Below are positions 1-7,095 of a DNA stretch of 12,193 nucleotides, piece by piece (position 1 is the stretch's first letter; every line of letters begins with the position of its first letter). The notes beneath the pieces were generated by a model. It was given only the letters and a program-made list of their open reading frames with translations, did not search any database and had not been told where the DNA came from. Source of the DNA: an uncultured Eggerthella sp. (GTDB taxonomy: Bacteria; Actinomycetota; Coriobacteriia; Coriobacteriales; Eggerthellaceae); contig URMQ01000037.1 of NCBI GenBank assembly GCA_900548955.1, positions 1 through 12,193 on the forward strand, given 5' to 3'. The translations under genes were made by a program, and so were the position numbers.

Positions 1-42
1 AAGAATCTTAATAATTTCTGAACGACGAGAAGAATTTGTCAT
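1..42 (-). CDS. N-terminal fragment of an unidentified protein, possibly an HTH regulator
   Basis: Only the first 14 codons are inside the window, reading MTNSSRRSEIIKIL and running off the left edge. The ATG at 42 is preceded by a good Shine-Dalgarno sequence (GAGGG, 6 bases upstream), which is the main reason to call a gene. A short arginine-rich start followed by an amphipathic 'RRSEIIKIL' stretch is how many small winged-helix repressors begin, including NiaR, the niacin-responsive repressor. The neighbouring gene looks like a NiaP niacin transporter, so NiaR is an attractive guess, but 14 residues cannot prove it. A terminator separates it from the transporter. Confidence 0.45.
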   Translation of the reverse strand, partial: MTNSSRRSEIIKIL

Positions 43-56
43 GAAAGACCCTCTCT

Positions 57-93
57 AAAAACAAACGGCTTCTCTATTGTACAGGCCCGTTTG
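57..93 (-). terminator. Rho-independent terminator after the MFS transporter gene
   Basis: On the minus strand CAAACGG (93-87) pairs with CCGTTTG (68-62) across a loop of about 18 bases, followed by TTTTT. It lies 33 bases past the transporter stop codon and just before the next minus-strand ATG at 42. The loop is rather long, so it may be only moderately efficient. Confidence 0.55.
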
Positions 94-126
94 CAAATAC
101 AGAGGCTATTTAGCAGATAGACAGCA

Positions 127-1476
127 CTAACTCTGCATTTCTTCATTGCTGATATCAGTTAGAGGTCGTCCTTTTGTTTCTATACCAAAAAGCGCAATTA
201 CTAATGCCACTATCGCAAACGCTGAAGCCAACATAATGAAGACGACCGTAAAGCCAAGCCCTCCACCAAACGAAGCATAAACCAAAGGCACAATGAAGGG
301 AGCAACGAACGCGCCGATGCGCCCAAAGCACGCTGCCCAACCCGTACCTGATCCACGAACATCAGTGGGATATACCTCGGGCGTGTAAGAATACACACAG
401 CCCCAAGCGCCCAATGCGAAGAAATACAACAAGCAGCCCGATGCCAATATTTCCGTCTCCGATGCTGCATGACCAAACAACCATGCGGCAAGCGCTGTGC
501 CTGCAAAGTAGGCAATGAGGACTTTCTTTCTACCAATTCTTTCGATGAGCCAAGCAGCACTAAAATAACCAGGAAGCTGCGCCAAACACATGATTACCGT
601 AAAGCCAAAGCTTGTAACAAGAGAAAACCCTTGAGCTACCAGCAAGCTTGGAGTCCATAAAACAAAGCCGTAGTAGCCAAAGTTAATCCCAAACCAAATG
701 ACCCACAAAACCAACGTAGCGCGAAGATTCTTTCTTGACCACAACTGGGTAAAGGATTTCCATGCAGAAGTTTTAATGGCGCTTAAGTGTGTTTTTTCTT
801 CATCGGACACAACAACGCCAGCAGAAGCTTCCATTTTGGTAACAATCTCATCAGCCTGTTTATGCTTACCGACCAAATCAAGATATCTTGGAGACTCCGG
901 GACCATAATGCGAAGTACCGCAGCGAACAAGGCAGGAAGAGCTCCCACCAAAAAAGCAATACGCCAGCCATACACAGGAATAAGCAAGTAGGCAACGAGC
1001 GCTGCAATAATCCAGCCCCATGCCCAGAAGCTTTCCAAAAGAACTACATTTCTACCACGATATTTAATGGGGGAAAACTCGCTTACCAAAGTTGATGCAG
1101 CTGGCAATTCGCCGCCTAGACCAAGACCAGTAATAAAGCGGCACACAACAAGCATGGTGAAATTAGCAGAAACGCCGCAAAGAAAACTTCCTACACTATA
1201 CATGAGCAAGGTGAACAGAATTACCTTACGACGACCCCACTTATCTGAAGCGATGCCCGAAAATGCCGCACCAATAATCATGCCAAAAGTGCCAGCACTT
1301 GCCAGCATGCTCTGCTGTAAGGGAGATAAAACCCAATCGCTGCCCACTGCTGCCAAAACACCTGAGACCATACCTTGATCCATGGCATCGAAAAGCCAAC
1401 CAATGCCAACTATCAAAAGAACCTTATTCATAGTAGGTGTCATAGGTAGACGTTCGAGCCTTTGTGCGATATTCAT
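127..1476 (-). CDS. niaP: MFS transporter, NiaP-like (probable niacin/nicotinate uptake)
   Basis: This 449-residue inner-membrane protein has the usual twelve hydrophobic segments of the major facilitator superfamily. Visible motifs are the loop 2-3 signature SDKWGRRKV, its second-half echo ERIGRKKV, PESPRYL before the central loop, and PEVYPTDVRG in the second half. Beyond generic MFS features, 'WLFDAMDQG', 'GLGLGGELPAASTLVSE', 'LLESFWAWGW' and 'LPGYFSAAWLIE' closely resemble the Bacillus NiaP (YceI) niacin transporters as I recall them. The substrate is therefore a family inference; other aromatic acids or sugars are possible. An in-frame TTG exists 18 bases upstream, but its bases form the GGAGAAG ribosome binding site for the ATG at 1476, so the ATG is preferred. 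It is transcribed alone and followed by a terminator. Confidence 0.7.
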   Translation of the reverse strand: MNIAQRLERLPMTPTMNKVLLIVGIGWLFDAMDQGMVSGVLAAVGSDWVLSPLQQSMLASAGTFGMIIGAAFSGIASDKWGRRKVILFTLLMYSVGSFLCGVSANFTMLVVCRFITGLGLGGELPAASTLVSEFSPIKYRGRNVVLLESFWAWGWIIAALVAYLLIPVYGWRIAFLVGALPALFAAVLRIMVPESPRYLDLVGKHKQADEIVTKMEASAGVVVSDEEKTHLSAIKTSAWKSFTQLWSRKNLRATLVLWVIWFGINFGYYGFVLWTPSLLVAQGFSLVTSFGFTVIMCLAQLPGYFSAAWLIERIGRKKVLIAYFAGTALAAWLFGHAASETEILASGCLLYFFALGAWGCVYSYTPEVYPTDVRGSGTGWAACFGRIGAFVAPFIVPLVYASFGGGLGFTVVFIMLASAFAIVALVIALFGIETKGRPLTDISNEEMQS

Positions 1477-1650
1477 TATTTCTTGCTTCTCCAATCCATG
1501 CTTTGCCTTTTCCTCGAGAAGAAATCAAGCAAACATGCTACCGTATATTCAACTGACAAGACACATGAATTGATATTTATTTCTAAAATCGCACTTTTTT
1601 CCAGTAGAAAACCGAATACGGCATCACCTATGACAAGATAGAGCTCTAAA

Positions 1651-1719
1651 CTACTCAGACTTAGCCAATTTATCACGCAGTTCCTTACACTGATTCCGAC
1701 AATTTATCGCGCAATTTAG
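1651..1719 (-). pseudogene. Frameshifted coiled-coil tail downstream of the EF-hand membrane protein gene
   Basis: Directly after the stop of the 63-residue gene, the minus strand encodes KLRDKLSESV in the -1 frame (ending TAA). It then encodes KELRDKLAKSE in the original frame (stop TAG at 1653-1651). The DNA copies at 1714-1700 and 1680-1666 match at 12 of 15 positions and start 34 bases apart, that is 11 codons plus one base. One missing T in the TTTT run near 1726 and one extra base near 1687 would join them into a continuous 86-residue protein with an 11-residue-repeat tail. This looks like a decayed gene end, or two assembly errors; coding of the tail today is not supported. Confidence 0.45.
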
Positions 1720-1911
1720 TTAGCTCAGAAAACTAACAATCTCGACAAAAAGTACGACACCAATTAGCAACACAACAACAGCAATCACAATAGACCGACA
1801 CGTACAACCGCCTTCAGTAGGAATAGAGTCATATTCATCGGCTGCCCAAAGCGCTTTTCCCGCTTTGTCAGCATCAATAATGCCGTTGTCGTTTTCATCA
1901 AGAAAAGACAT
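1720..1911 (-). CDS. Small membrane protein with an EF-hand-like loop
   Basis: The 63-residue product starts with DENDNGIIDADK (residues 5-16), which fits a calcium-binding EF-hand loop at positions 1, 3, 5, 6, 8 and 9. Position 12 is Lys instead of the usual Glu, so metal binding may be weak or lost. A CTC pair of cysteines (36, 38) precedes one strongly hydrophobic segment (about residues 40-62) that ends at the C-terminus, so it should sit as a C-terminally anchored protein with the loop in the cytoplasm. The ATG at 1911 is chosen because AGGAG lies 5 bases upstream; the upstream in-frame ATG at 1926 has no such site. The sequence after the stop suggests the reading frame has been truncated. 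I do not recognise a named family. Confidence 0.6.
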   Translation of the reverse strand: MSFLDENDNGIIDADKAGKALWAADEYDSIPTEGGCTCRSIVIAVVVLLIGVVLFVEIVSFLS

Positions 1912-2017
1912 ACTGACTCCTATCATTCAAGATTTATAGGCTCCGTGTCCGCACTGCTTTGCCATACGCGGCACCGCATCTACCCTGTTTCGCACTTTTA
2001 TCTTCTAATCTAGCTGC

Positions 2018-2026
2018 TAATATAAA
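2018..2026 (+). promoter_or_regulatory. Possible -10 region for the alpha/beta hydrolase gene
   Basis: The overlapping hexamers TAATAT and TATAAA lie about 60 bases before the ATG at 2082. No convincing -35 box is found at the right spacing (CTTTTA or TTATCT at best), so this is a weak call. Confidence 0.25.
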
Positions 2027-2081
2027 TCATAAGGTAAGCGAGTGTGTACCTAAACATACACACCCAAGGGAAGGGACGGCT

Positions 2082-3011
2082 ATGCTTCACGAACTTACAT
2101 TCCCCTCATCTAATGAACGCGACCAGGTAACAGGCTGGATTTACGTGCCTGCCACCGAACCAGAAGGCATTGTGCAGCTGATACATGGCTTTGGCGAACA
2201 TTCTCGCCGCTATTTCCACATGATTGTTGCCTTGATGGACGCAGGCTACATCGTTGCCGCAGATGACCATGTTGGTCACGGCGCAACTGCTATCGCAAAC
2301 GACACCTGGGGTGATTGGGGCGATGCCGGCCCTCACACCATGATGGAAGACGAAAAACTCTTCAAAGACTTAGTATGCGAAAAGTATCCTGATCTTCCCT
2401 ATTTTATGTTTGGTCATTCCATGGGTTCCATGATCGCTCGTGATTTCTCCGCTAAATACGGCGAAGAATTGGCTGGCGCAATTTATTGCGGCACACCTGG
2501 CATCTTCAAGAACACCCATGAAGTTCGCGCTAAGCTCGATCAAGTTGTTGAAGCAGGTGGCGCCCATGATTCCGATCCTGCTTTCGTAAATGAATTGATG
2601 GGTTGGATGTTTGCTCGCTGCTCCGAAGGCGCGACGCTTGGCAACGAATGGATCTGCCATGATCCTTATGTTCAGAAGGATCATGCCGAGGATCCCTTTG
2701 ATGCTTTCACGCATCCCACTCACAACATCAGCCTTCGCGACTTTATCGACATGATGCTTTGTATCGAAGGTGAAGATTGGGCCAATAAGGTTCCGCAAGA
2801 ACTGCCAATCCTGTTAATTGCTGGCGATCAAGATCCTGTTGGTAACTTTGGTGAAGGCGTGTATCAGGTTGCCAATTGGCTGATCGATACTGGTCACGAA
2901 GATGTTATTACGAAGCTGTATTCGGGTTATCGCCACGAAATTCACAACTACGACGACATCAAGTTCGACGTAGAAGAAACACTCATCAACTGGCTTGATC
3001 AGCAAAACTAA
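2082..3011 (+). CDS. Alpha/beta hydrolase, monoacylglycerol lipase/lysophospholipase-like
   Basis: This 309-residue cytoplasmic-looking serine hydrolase belongs to the Hydrolase_4 (PldB-type) group. Visible elements in order are the oxyanion-hole motif HGFGEHSRRY (residues 35-44), the nucleophile elbow GHSMG with Ser113, a probable acid Asp251 in GDQDP, and the base His285 in YRHEIHN. The order and spacing of the triad are normal and the length matches the family. It probably hydrolyses esters of glycerol or lysophospholipids, but the substrate cannot be read from sequence. The ATG at 2082 follows an AAGGGA site; a longer frame back to TTG 1959 has no ribosome binding site or conserved sequence. 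No signal peptide is seen. It is a single-gene unit, closed by a terminator at 3043. Confidence 0.85.
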   Translation: MLHELTFPSSNERDQVTGWIYVPATEPEGIVQLIHGFGEHSRRYFHMIVALMDAGYIVAADDHVGHGATAIANDTWGDWGDAGPHTMMEDEKLFKDLVCEKYPDLPYFMFGHSMGSMIARDFSAKYGEELAGAIYCGTPGIFKNTHEVRAKLDQVVEAGGAHDSDPAFVNELMGWMFARCSEGATLGNEWICHDPYVQKDHAEDPFDAFTHPTHNISLRDFIDMMLCIEGEDWANKVPQELPILLIAGDQDPVGNFGEGVYQVANWLIDTGHEDVITKLYSGYRHEIHNYDDIKFDVEETLINWLDQQN

Positions 3012-3042
3012 ACAACAATCACTCGTAAATCAGCAATAGTAC

Positions 3043-3080
3043 AAGGCTGCTCGTAATCGTATTTGCTAGCAGCCTTTTCT
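3043..3080 (+). terminator. Rho-independent terminator of the hydrolase gene
   Basis: AAGGCTGCT (3043-3051) pairs perfectly with AGCAGCCTT (3068-3076) around a 16-base loop and runs into TTTTCT. It lies 32 bases after the hydrolase stop codon. Confidence 0.75.
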
Positions 3081-3216
3081 ATTGGGTCCTATCGGCATAT
3101 TGCCAGGACCTCCAGTAACCGTAATTCTAAGAGCAGCCTTTTTCTGTCTACCGTCGTCAAAATTAGCTATTATCAAACCCGATCTTTTTTATGTCCAACA
3201 ACGTAAGGAGAAACTT

Positions 3217-4323
3217 GTGCGCACCCCGCGATCACGTCTTTCAAAAAGCTTTTCTTTAAAAGAACGTCTCACCACGTGCGCGCAAGCTATTGAATTCAAT
3301 CCAGAACATTGGCGTGGTTCATGGCATTCATGGGCACCTGAAAAGCCCGAAAACTTAGAAGAAATAATCGATGCAGCTATAGAGTCATACCAGACTAAAG
3401 CAAACGGTCCTCAACATCCCCGTGAAAATGGCGGCAAAAACACCACTAACAATAGCGCGAACGATGCGCCACGAAACTACAGCGAAAATGACGCCACCTA
3501 TACGGCACAAAATACCGCCAAGAATTCCACCGAAAGCTTCATCGAAACTCGCACCGAAAACAACCCCGAAACAGATTGCCTCAACACTCACAAAACCGAA
3601 ACAGCTCGCACAAATACTCTCTACAAAAAGGTAATCCTTGATCTTGGTTGCGGAAAAGGTGAATACACAGTTGCTCTTGCGAAGCTTCTTCCTGAAACGC
3701 TTTTTGTTGGACTTGATATCGAAGAGATATGCATGATACGTGGTGCCGAACATGCCCTTGAGCACAACGTAACCAACGCAGTATTTATGTGCGCAGACGA
3801 TCCCGACCTTACTACGTTGTTTGCGCATCAGGAATTAGACGGCATTCTTTTGAACTTCCCTACGCCATTCCCGAAAAAGAAAAGAGCACATCTGCGTCTG
3901 ACATATCTCGATAGATTGCTAACCTATCGTGAAATTCTGGCTCCAAATGCTTCGATTCGCCTCCGCACCGACAGCTTCCCTTTGCGCGATTTTTCTCTTA
4001 CGCAACTAGAATTGGCAGGATATGAACTGAAATGGAACTCGGACGATGTTCGCGCAATGTACCCCAACGAACCTGTAAGCGCCTATGAATCAAAACTTAT
4101 AAGTGACGGTATTAAGGTATACGGGTTTGAAGCAGTACCAGGACTTCTGCCAGAAGTTATTGAGCAAACAGCCCCCTTGAGCCTAGTAAGCTACCTACCT
4201 GAAAACATAGAAGATTTAGATCATGTCCCCTACGGCATGCAAGGTTGCGTTGCCAACATGTGCGGCCGTCGTGCAAATCGCCGCAAAAAAGGATTGTCCG
4301 AGTGGACTCGCCCTATTGTGTAG
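3217..4323 (+). CDS. trmB: TrmB-like tRNA (guanine-N7)-methyltransferase with a low-complexity insert
   Basis: The 368-residue product has an S-adenosylmethionine-binding Rossmann fold starting at VILDLGCGKGE (139-149), the acidic residue of GLDIE (165-169), and the TrmB-type LNFP-x-P-F-PKKK segment (212-222). It ends with a YESK-like motif matching the TEYE motif near the TrmB C-terminus. TrmB makes m7G46 in the tRNA variable loop. Two things are odd. The catalytic-region motif usually reads FPDPWPK, but here Thr216 takes the place of Asp. Also, about 75 residues (60-135) rich in Asn and Thr, with no visible fold, separate the basic N-terminal part (with RGSW, like KGKW in TrmB) from the methyltransferase domain. 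The GTG start at 3217 has AAGGAG 6 bases upstream. It may be a divergent true TrmB or a repurposed paralogue. Confidence 0.7.
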   Translation: MRTPRSRLSKSFSLKERLTTCAQAIEFNPEHWRGSWHSWAPEKPENLEEIIDAAIESYQTKANGPQHPRENGGKNTTNNSANDAPRNYSENDATYTAQNTAKNSTESFIETRTENNPETDCLNTHKTETARTNTLYKKVILDLGCGKGEYTVALAKLLPETLFVGLDIEEICMIRGAEHALEHNVTNAVFMCADDPDLTTLFAHQELDGILLNFPTPFPKKKRAHLRLTYLDRLLTYREILAPNASIRLRTDSFPLRDFSLTQLELAGYELKWNSDDVRAMYPNEPVSAYESKLISDGIKVYGFEAVPGLLPEVIEQTAPLSLVSYLPENIEDLDHVPYGMQGCVANMCGRRANRRKKGLSEWTRPIV

Positions 4324-4484
4324 ACAAGCTCAAGCAGGCATCGCTTTTCGAATCTACACACCGCGTACACTGCACACACCACGCCCGCCACTTAAACCAA
4401 AACTTAACTTAAACCAACGTATACAATTCGTCTATCAAAGCGCGCGTACGATTCTAAACTTTAACCGCCAATCACTCTATGCAG

Positions 4485-4781
4485 TTATCCTGCAGGTGGA
4501 ACATCCTTAACCACTACCGTAGGAGCAATGGCATCCTCGACAAACGTATAGTCCAGTGAATACTTGAAATACTTATCGGGATCTGCAGCAATATCCTCAT
4601 ACGTTACTGCCCCGCCCGATATCAATTCAACAAGTGTGGCATATAACGCATCATCAGATACACCAGTATGAGAAAAACCGCTGATCTCATGTTCTGCCGC
4701 CATGTATATCCAATTGCTACGTCGAAGCTCAACCGCACATCGGCCATTAGATTGAGAATTGGGTTTTTCTTTATCAGTCAT
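4485..4781 (-). CDS. Hypothetical protein, 98 residues
   Basis: I do not recognise a family. The product is soluble and acidic, with a polar start (MTDKEKPNSQSNGR), a probable helical middle (DALYATLVELI) and a Tyr/Asp-rich section around residues 60-80. There is no signal peptide, membrane segment or metal motif. A modest AAAGAG site precedes the ATG. It faces the TrmB-like gene tail to tail with a 161-base gap that has no clear terminator. Codon use resembles its neighbours, and no overlapping frame offers a better candidate, so it is probably real but could be a lineage-specific gene. Confidence 0.5.
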   Translation of the reverse strand: MTDKEKPNSQSNGRCAVELRRSNWIYMAAEHEISGFSHTGVSDDALYATLVELISGGAVTYEDIAADPDKYFKYSLDYTFVEDAIAPTVVVKDVPPAG

Positions 4782-5096
4782 GAGAACTCTTTACCTATTC
4801 GCTACTTAAACGAAAGCGTTATCCAGTGTGCAAATTAGTCGCCAGGAATGCTATCAATATTAAACAAGGGAGATAGAAAACAGCCTAATAGGCTGGTATT
4901 TCTTCTCGAATCTTATCATATAGACTCCCATCCATAAGCAAGGTGGGTATTCGAGGGCTTGAATGAACTTTCAGTAGAGACCCAGTTACAAGCTCAGCTG
5001 CAAACTCCAATACTTAATCTAGCCTTAAATCAAGCCTTGGTTTCTTACTTACTCACACTCTTTTATAATCAGACAAAAGCAACGTAAGGAGACTCT
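4782..5096. other. 315-bp divergent intergenic region with a nested hairpin
   Basis: No supported protein gene lies here. The left part should hold the promoter of the 98-residue gene, and the right end holds a clear promoter for the ankyrin-like protein. In between are a short hairpin, CAGCC-TAATA-GGCTG (4881-4895), and a two-level hairpin. In the latter, CTCGAAT (4905-4911) pairs with ATTCGAG (4949-4955), enclosing CCCATC/GGTGGG (4927-4932 with 4942-4947). Confidence 0.5.
5041..5069 (+). promoter_or_regulatory. Promoter of the ankyrin-like membrane protein gene
   Basis: A perfect TATAAT (5064-5069) lies 17 bases after TTTCTT (5041-5046), a weak -35 box. The predicted transcript start near 5076 leaves a leader of only about 20 bases before the ATG at 5097, which contains the AAGGAG site. 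Confidence 0.55.
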
Positions 5097-5834
5097 ATGG
5101 GCGGAATTAGCGTGCTCGTACTTTTAGCCACAATGGGCTTTTTCGCTCTCGCCTTCCTTGTTGCAGCGGCAATGTTTATAGCCGCCATTATTGTCACTAT
5201 TGTTTTTGCACTGCGCACACCATCACGACATCGACAAGGCAAAAAGCTTGGTGGTCTAATTGCGGTCCCTATTGTTTTGTTCGTCCTAAGTCTGCTAGTG
5301 ATAATCCCTATAACCGCATCAGTAATTATTCCTACCTACCAATCAAGCACGACCACCAACTATAACGACTGCTCAAATGCAGTCGTATCGCACGACGCAG
5401 ATCGTTTAGCGCAAGCGCTAGACTCAAGCGATTTGAATTTGGAATTGGAAGGTCAGCAGTCTTATCGAAACCTACTGCGATTGGCAATCATATACGGAGA
5501 TGCTGAATGCGCTGAAACCATCCTTGCTGATGCGCAAGAAAAGGATTTAGCGATTGATCTAAACGAACCACTTATCGACTACGACATAGACGGAAATGTA
5601 ACTGATTCTGAATATGCGCTTATTATGGCAACCTCAACGCATTATTCTTCACCTGAAATGGTGAATGTGCTTATCACATATGGCGCAGACCCTTCGATCC
5701 AAGATGAAACAGGACTTACGCCATATGATTATTACCGCGAAACTTTAGACGAATTAGCAGATGACAACGAAATAACCGAAAAGGAAAAAGAAAGCGCACT
5801 TACCGAAATGAATAAAGCATTGGATGATGACTAG
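5097..5834 (+). CDS. Membrane protein with a C-terminal ankyrin-repeat-like domain
   Basis: The 245-residue product has a long hydrophobic stretch (about residues 4-38), a basic loop (RTPSRHRQGKK, 40-50), a second hydrophobic stretch (about 51-78), then a soluble acidic domain. By the positive-inside rule the basic loop is cytoplasmic, so the soluble domain would be outside the cell. That domain shows ankyrin features: 'RNLLRLAIIYGDAECAETIL' and 'EMVNVLITYGADPSIQDETGLTPYDYY', the second being close to the ankyrin consensus. Ankyrin domains usually bind other proteins; the partner is unknown. Start and ribosome binding site (AAGGAG, 5 bases) are clear. Its stop codon overlaps that of the next gene on the other strand. 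Confidence 0.65.
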   Translation: MGGISVLVLLATMGFFALAFLVAAAMFIAAIIVTIVFALRTPSRHRQGKKLGGLIAVPIVLFVLSLLVIIPITASVIIPTYQSSTTTNYNDCSNAVVSHDADRLAQALDSSDLNLELEGQQSYRNLLRLAIIYGDAECAETILADAQEKDLAIDLNEPLIDYDIDGNVTDSEYALIMATSTHYSSPEMVNVLITYGADPSIQDETGLTPYDYYRETLDELADDNEITEKEKESALTEMNKALDDD

Positions 5835-6214
5835 ATAGACATTAACTCTTTTTGCACTTTCTTGGGCAATGTCGCAAACACTAACTCATAACTTCTTTTA
5901 CATAAATCAAAAACAATATCTTCAGGAAGATCCGTGTCTAAATCAATAGATATCCATGTTCGTCCATCTGAATAATAACCAGGAAAAATAGATTCAGGAT
6001 ATTCGGATCGCAACTCAATTATTCTTTCGGGATCACATTTCAAAGAAAGAAGATGCTTTCCCGCATAAGGTAGTTTAGCAGTGGTTTTAGCCTGGAACTC
6101 ACAAGCAAACTGTTTACCGCCAACCCAATAAACCATCCAGCCCCACTCTTCGTGAAAAGCTTTGGTAGCTCCTGAATAAGAAAGTAGCCTTTCATCGATT
6201 TTGGATAGGTTCAT
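5831..6214 (-). CDS. MmcQ/YjbR family protein
   Basis: This 127-residue soluble protein has the usual length and pattern of the MmcQ/YjbR group: a 'GATKAF...GWMVYWVGGKQFAC' strand pair, 'LSLKCDPERI', 'PGYYSDGRTWISIDL' and a final 'SYELV' helix. The fold is CyaY-like; members are often called DNA-binding, but their biological role is not established. AAGGGA 7 bases before the ATG at 6214 supports the start. It lies 55 bases after the GyrI-like gene in the same direction and may share its transcript. Its stop codon overlaps the stop of the convergent ankyrin-like gene within a CTAG. Confidence 0.75.
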   Translation of the reverse strand: MNLSKIDERLLSYSGATKAFHEEWGWMVYWVGGKQFACEFQAKTTAKLPYAGKHLLSLKCDPERIIELRSEYPESIFPGYYSDGRTWISIDLDTDLPEDIVFDLCKRSYELVFATLPKKVQKELMSI

Positions 6215-6269
6215 TTAAACATCCCTTCCCAACTTTGTTTCTGAATACGCATTCAAAACAAGCAAAAGC

Positions 6270-7010
6270 CTACTTAATCGGATGGCGTATCACTGTTTTT
6301 AAATTCTCTGGCTTTGTACGACGAGGATCTCCTAGATATATTTCGTGATGCAATCGAATCGTCGGGCAGTCTCCATCCACATCGAGAGCTCCTAAGATAG
6401 TTTCAGTGTCAAACTCGCAAAATGCATTATGACCCACAGGCGATTCTCCACCTTCCGCAATATCAGTTTGCATTCCTTCTGATGCAATAAACTCAGAAAG
6501 CTTTGCAATTGTTTCAGGCTCGTCATCATAAGATCCTTTATGCATTATTTGAGCGCACTTGCCTTCCGAAAAACGTAAGAATCTAAGCTTATCCAATTCC
6601 AAATCAGCAGAAAGCTCTGGCTTTTTTACTGAAAGCTGTTCACAAATTCGATCAAAGACTTCACGCGTAACAAAATCAGGCTGACGAATAAGAGAAACCC
6701 ATGAGAGCGCATTTTTATCCACGATTGACGCACCATCAAACGCACCAGCACCTGCCCACCACAAGCCTTCCAATGGTGGGACTACATAATCAAAATAACC
6801 ATCTGGCTGCCAGCTACCCATCTTGGACATTTTCACGGCGTATGAAAACCCGTAAAGTAAACCCATTGCTTGCTGATAAGCACCGCCCTCTTTATTAGGG
6901 TTACCTGCACCCGCAACAGCAACAAAAGTCATTGCTGGAACATCGATGAACATAGGCTTTTGTTTCGGCAAATATAAGTCCTTGTATTCTTTCTTAAAGT
7001 CATATGCCAT
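6270..7010 (-). CDS. GyrI-like small-molecule-binding domain protein
   Basis: The 246-residue product belongs to the GyrI-like group built on the SOUL/GyrI fold. 'PMFIDVPAMTFVAVAGAGNPN' near the start, 'MHKGSYDDEPETIAKL' in the middle and the highly characteristic 'HHEIYLGDPRR' (221-231) followed by 'NLKTVIRHP' at the end identify it. Domains of this fold bind hydrophobic or drug-like ligands in a central cleft, both as stand-alone proteins and fused to AraC/MerR regulators; some related proteins hydrolyse or sequester toxic compounds. Here the domain stands alone without a DNA-binding part. An AGGGA site precedes the ATG. It is the third gene of a four-gene co-directional block that starts with a TipAS-type regulator, which suits a role in handling a small molecule. 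Confidence 0.8.
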   Translation of the reverse strand: MAYDFKKEYKDLYLPKQKPMFIDVPAMTFVAVAGAGNPNKEGGAYQQAMGLLYGFSYAVKMSKMGSWQPDGYFDYVVPPLEGLWWAGAGAFDGASIVDKNALSWVSLIRQPDFVTREVFDRICEQLSVKKPELSADLELDKLRFLRFSEGKCAQIMHKGSYDDEPETIAKLSEFIASEGMQTDIAEGGESPVGHNAFCEFDTETILGALDVDGDCPTIRLHHEIYLGDPRRTKPENLKTVIRHPIK

Positions 7011-7095
7011 GAGTATTCCCTGTTCGTTTCGAGGTTAATCAATGACTATATATTATCAAGAATATACATGCTGCACTTCTCTACGTCACACTATA

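Noticed and set aside
2..58. Open plus-strand frame of 18 codons ending in TAA at the left edge
   Set aside because: Such a short open stretch is expected by chance, and the opposite strand has an ATG with a good ribosome binding site.
1476..1676. 66-codon minus-strand frame upstream of the MFS gene
   Set aside because: It overlaps the transporter start region, has no ribosome binding site and no recognisable protein pattern; it is more likely promoter and leader DNA.
3385..3828. 147-codon minus-strand frame opposite the TrmB-like gene
   Set aside because: It mirrors the low-complexity insert and the methyltransferase core, has no family features and is a shadow of the real gene.
4391..4417. 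Direct repeat CTTAAACCAA in two copies 17 bases apart after the TrmB-like gene
   Set aside because: Only two short copies in AT-rich DNA between convergent genes, with no link to a promoter; compatible with chance.
4848..4937. 29-codon frame in the 4782-5096 gap
   Set aside because: The only Shine-Dalgarno-like bases directly touch the ATG, and the frame is too short to separate from chance; the hairpins in the same DNA argue for a non-coding role.
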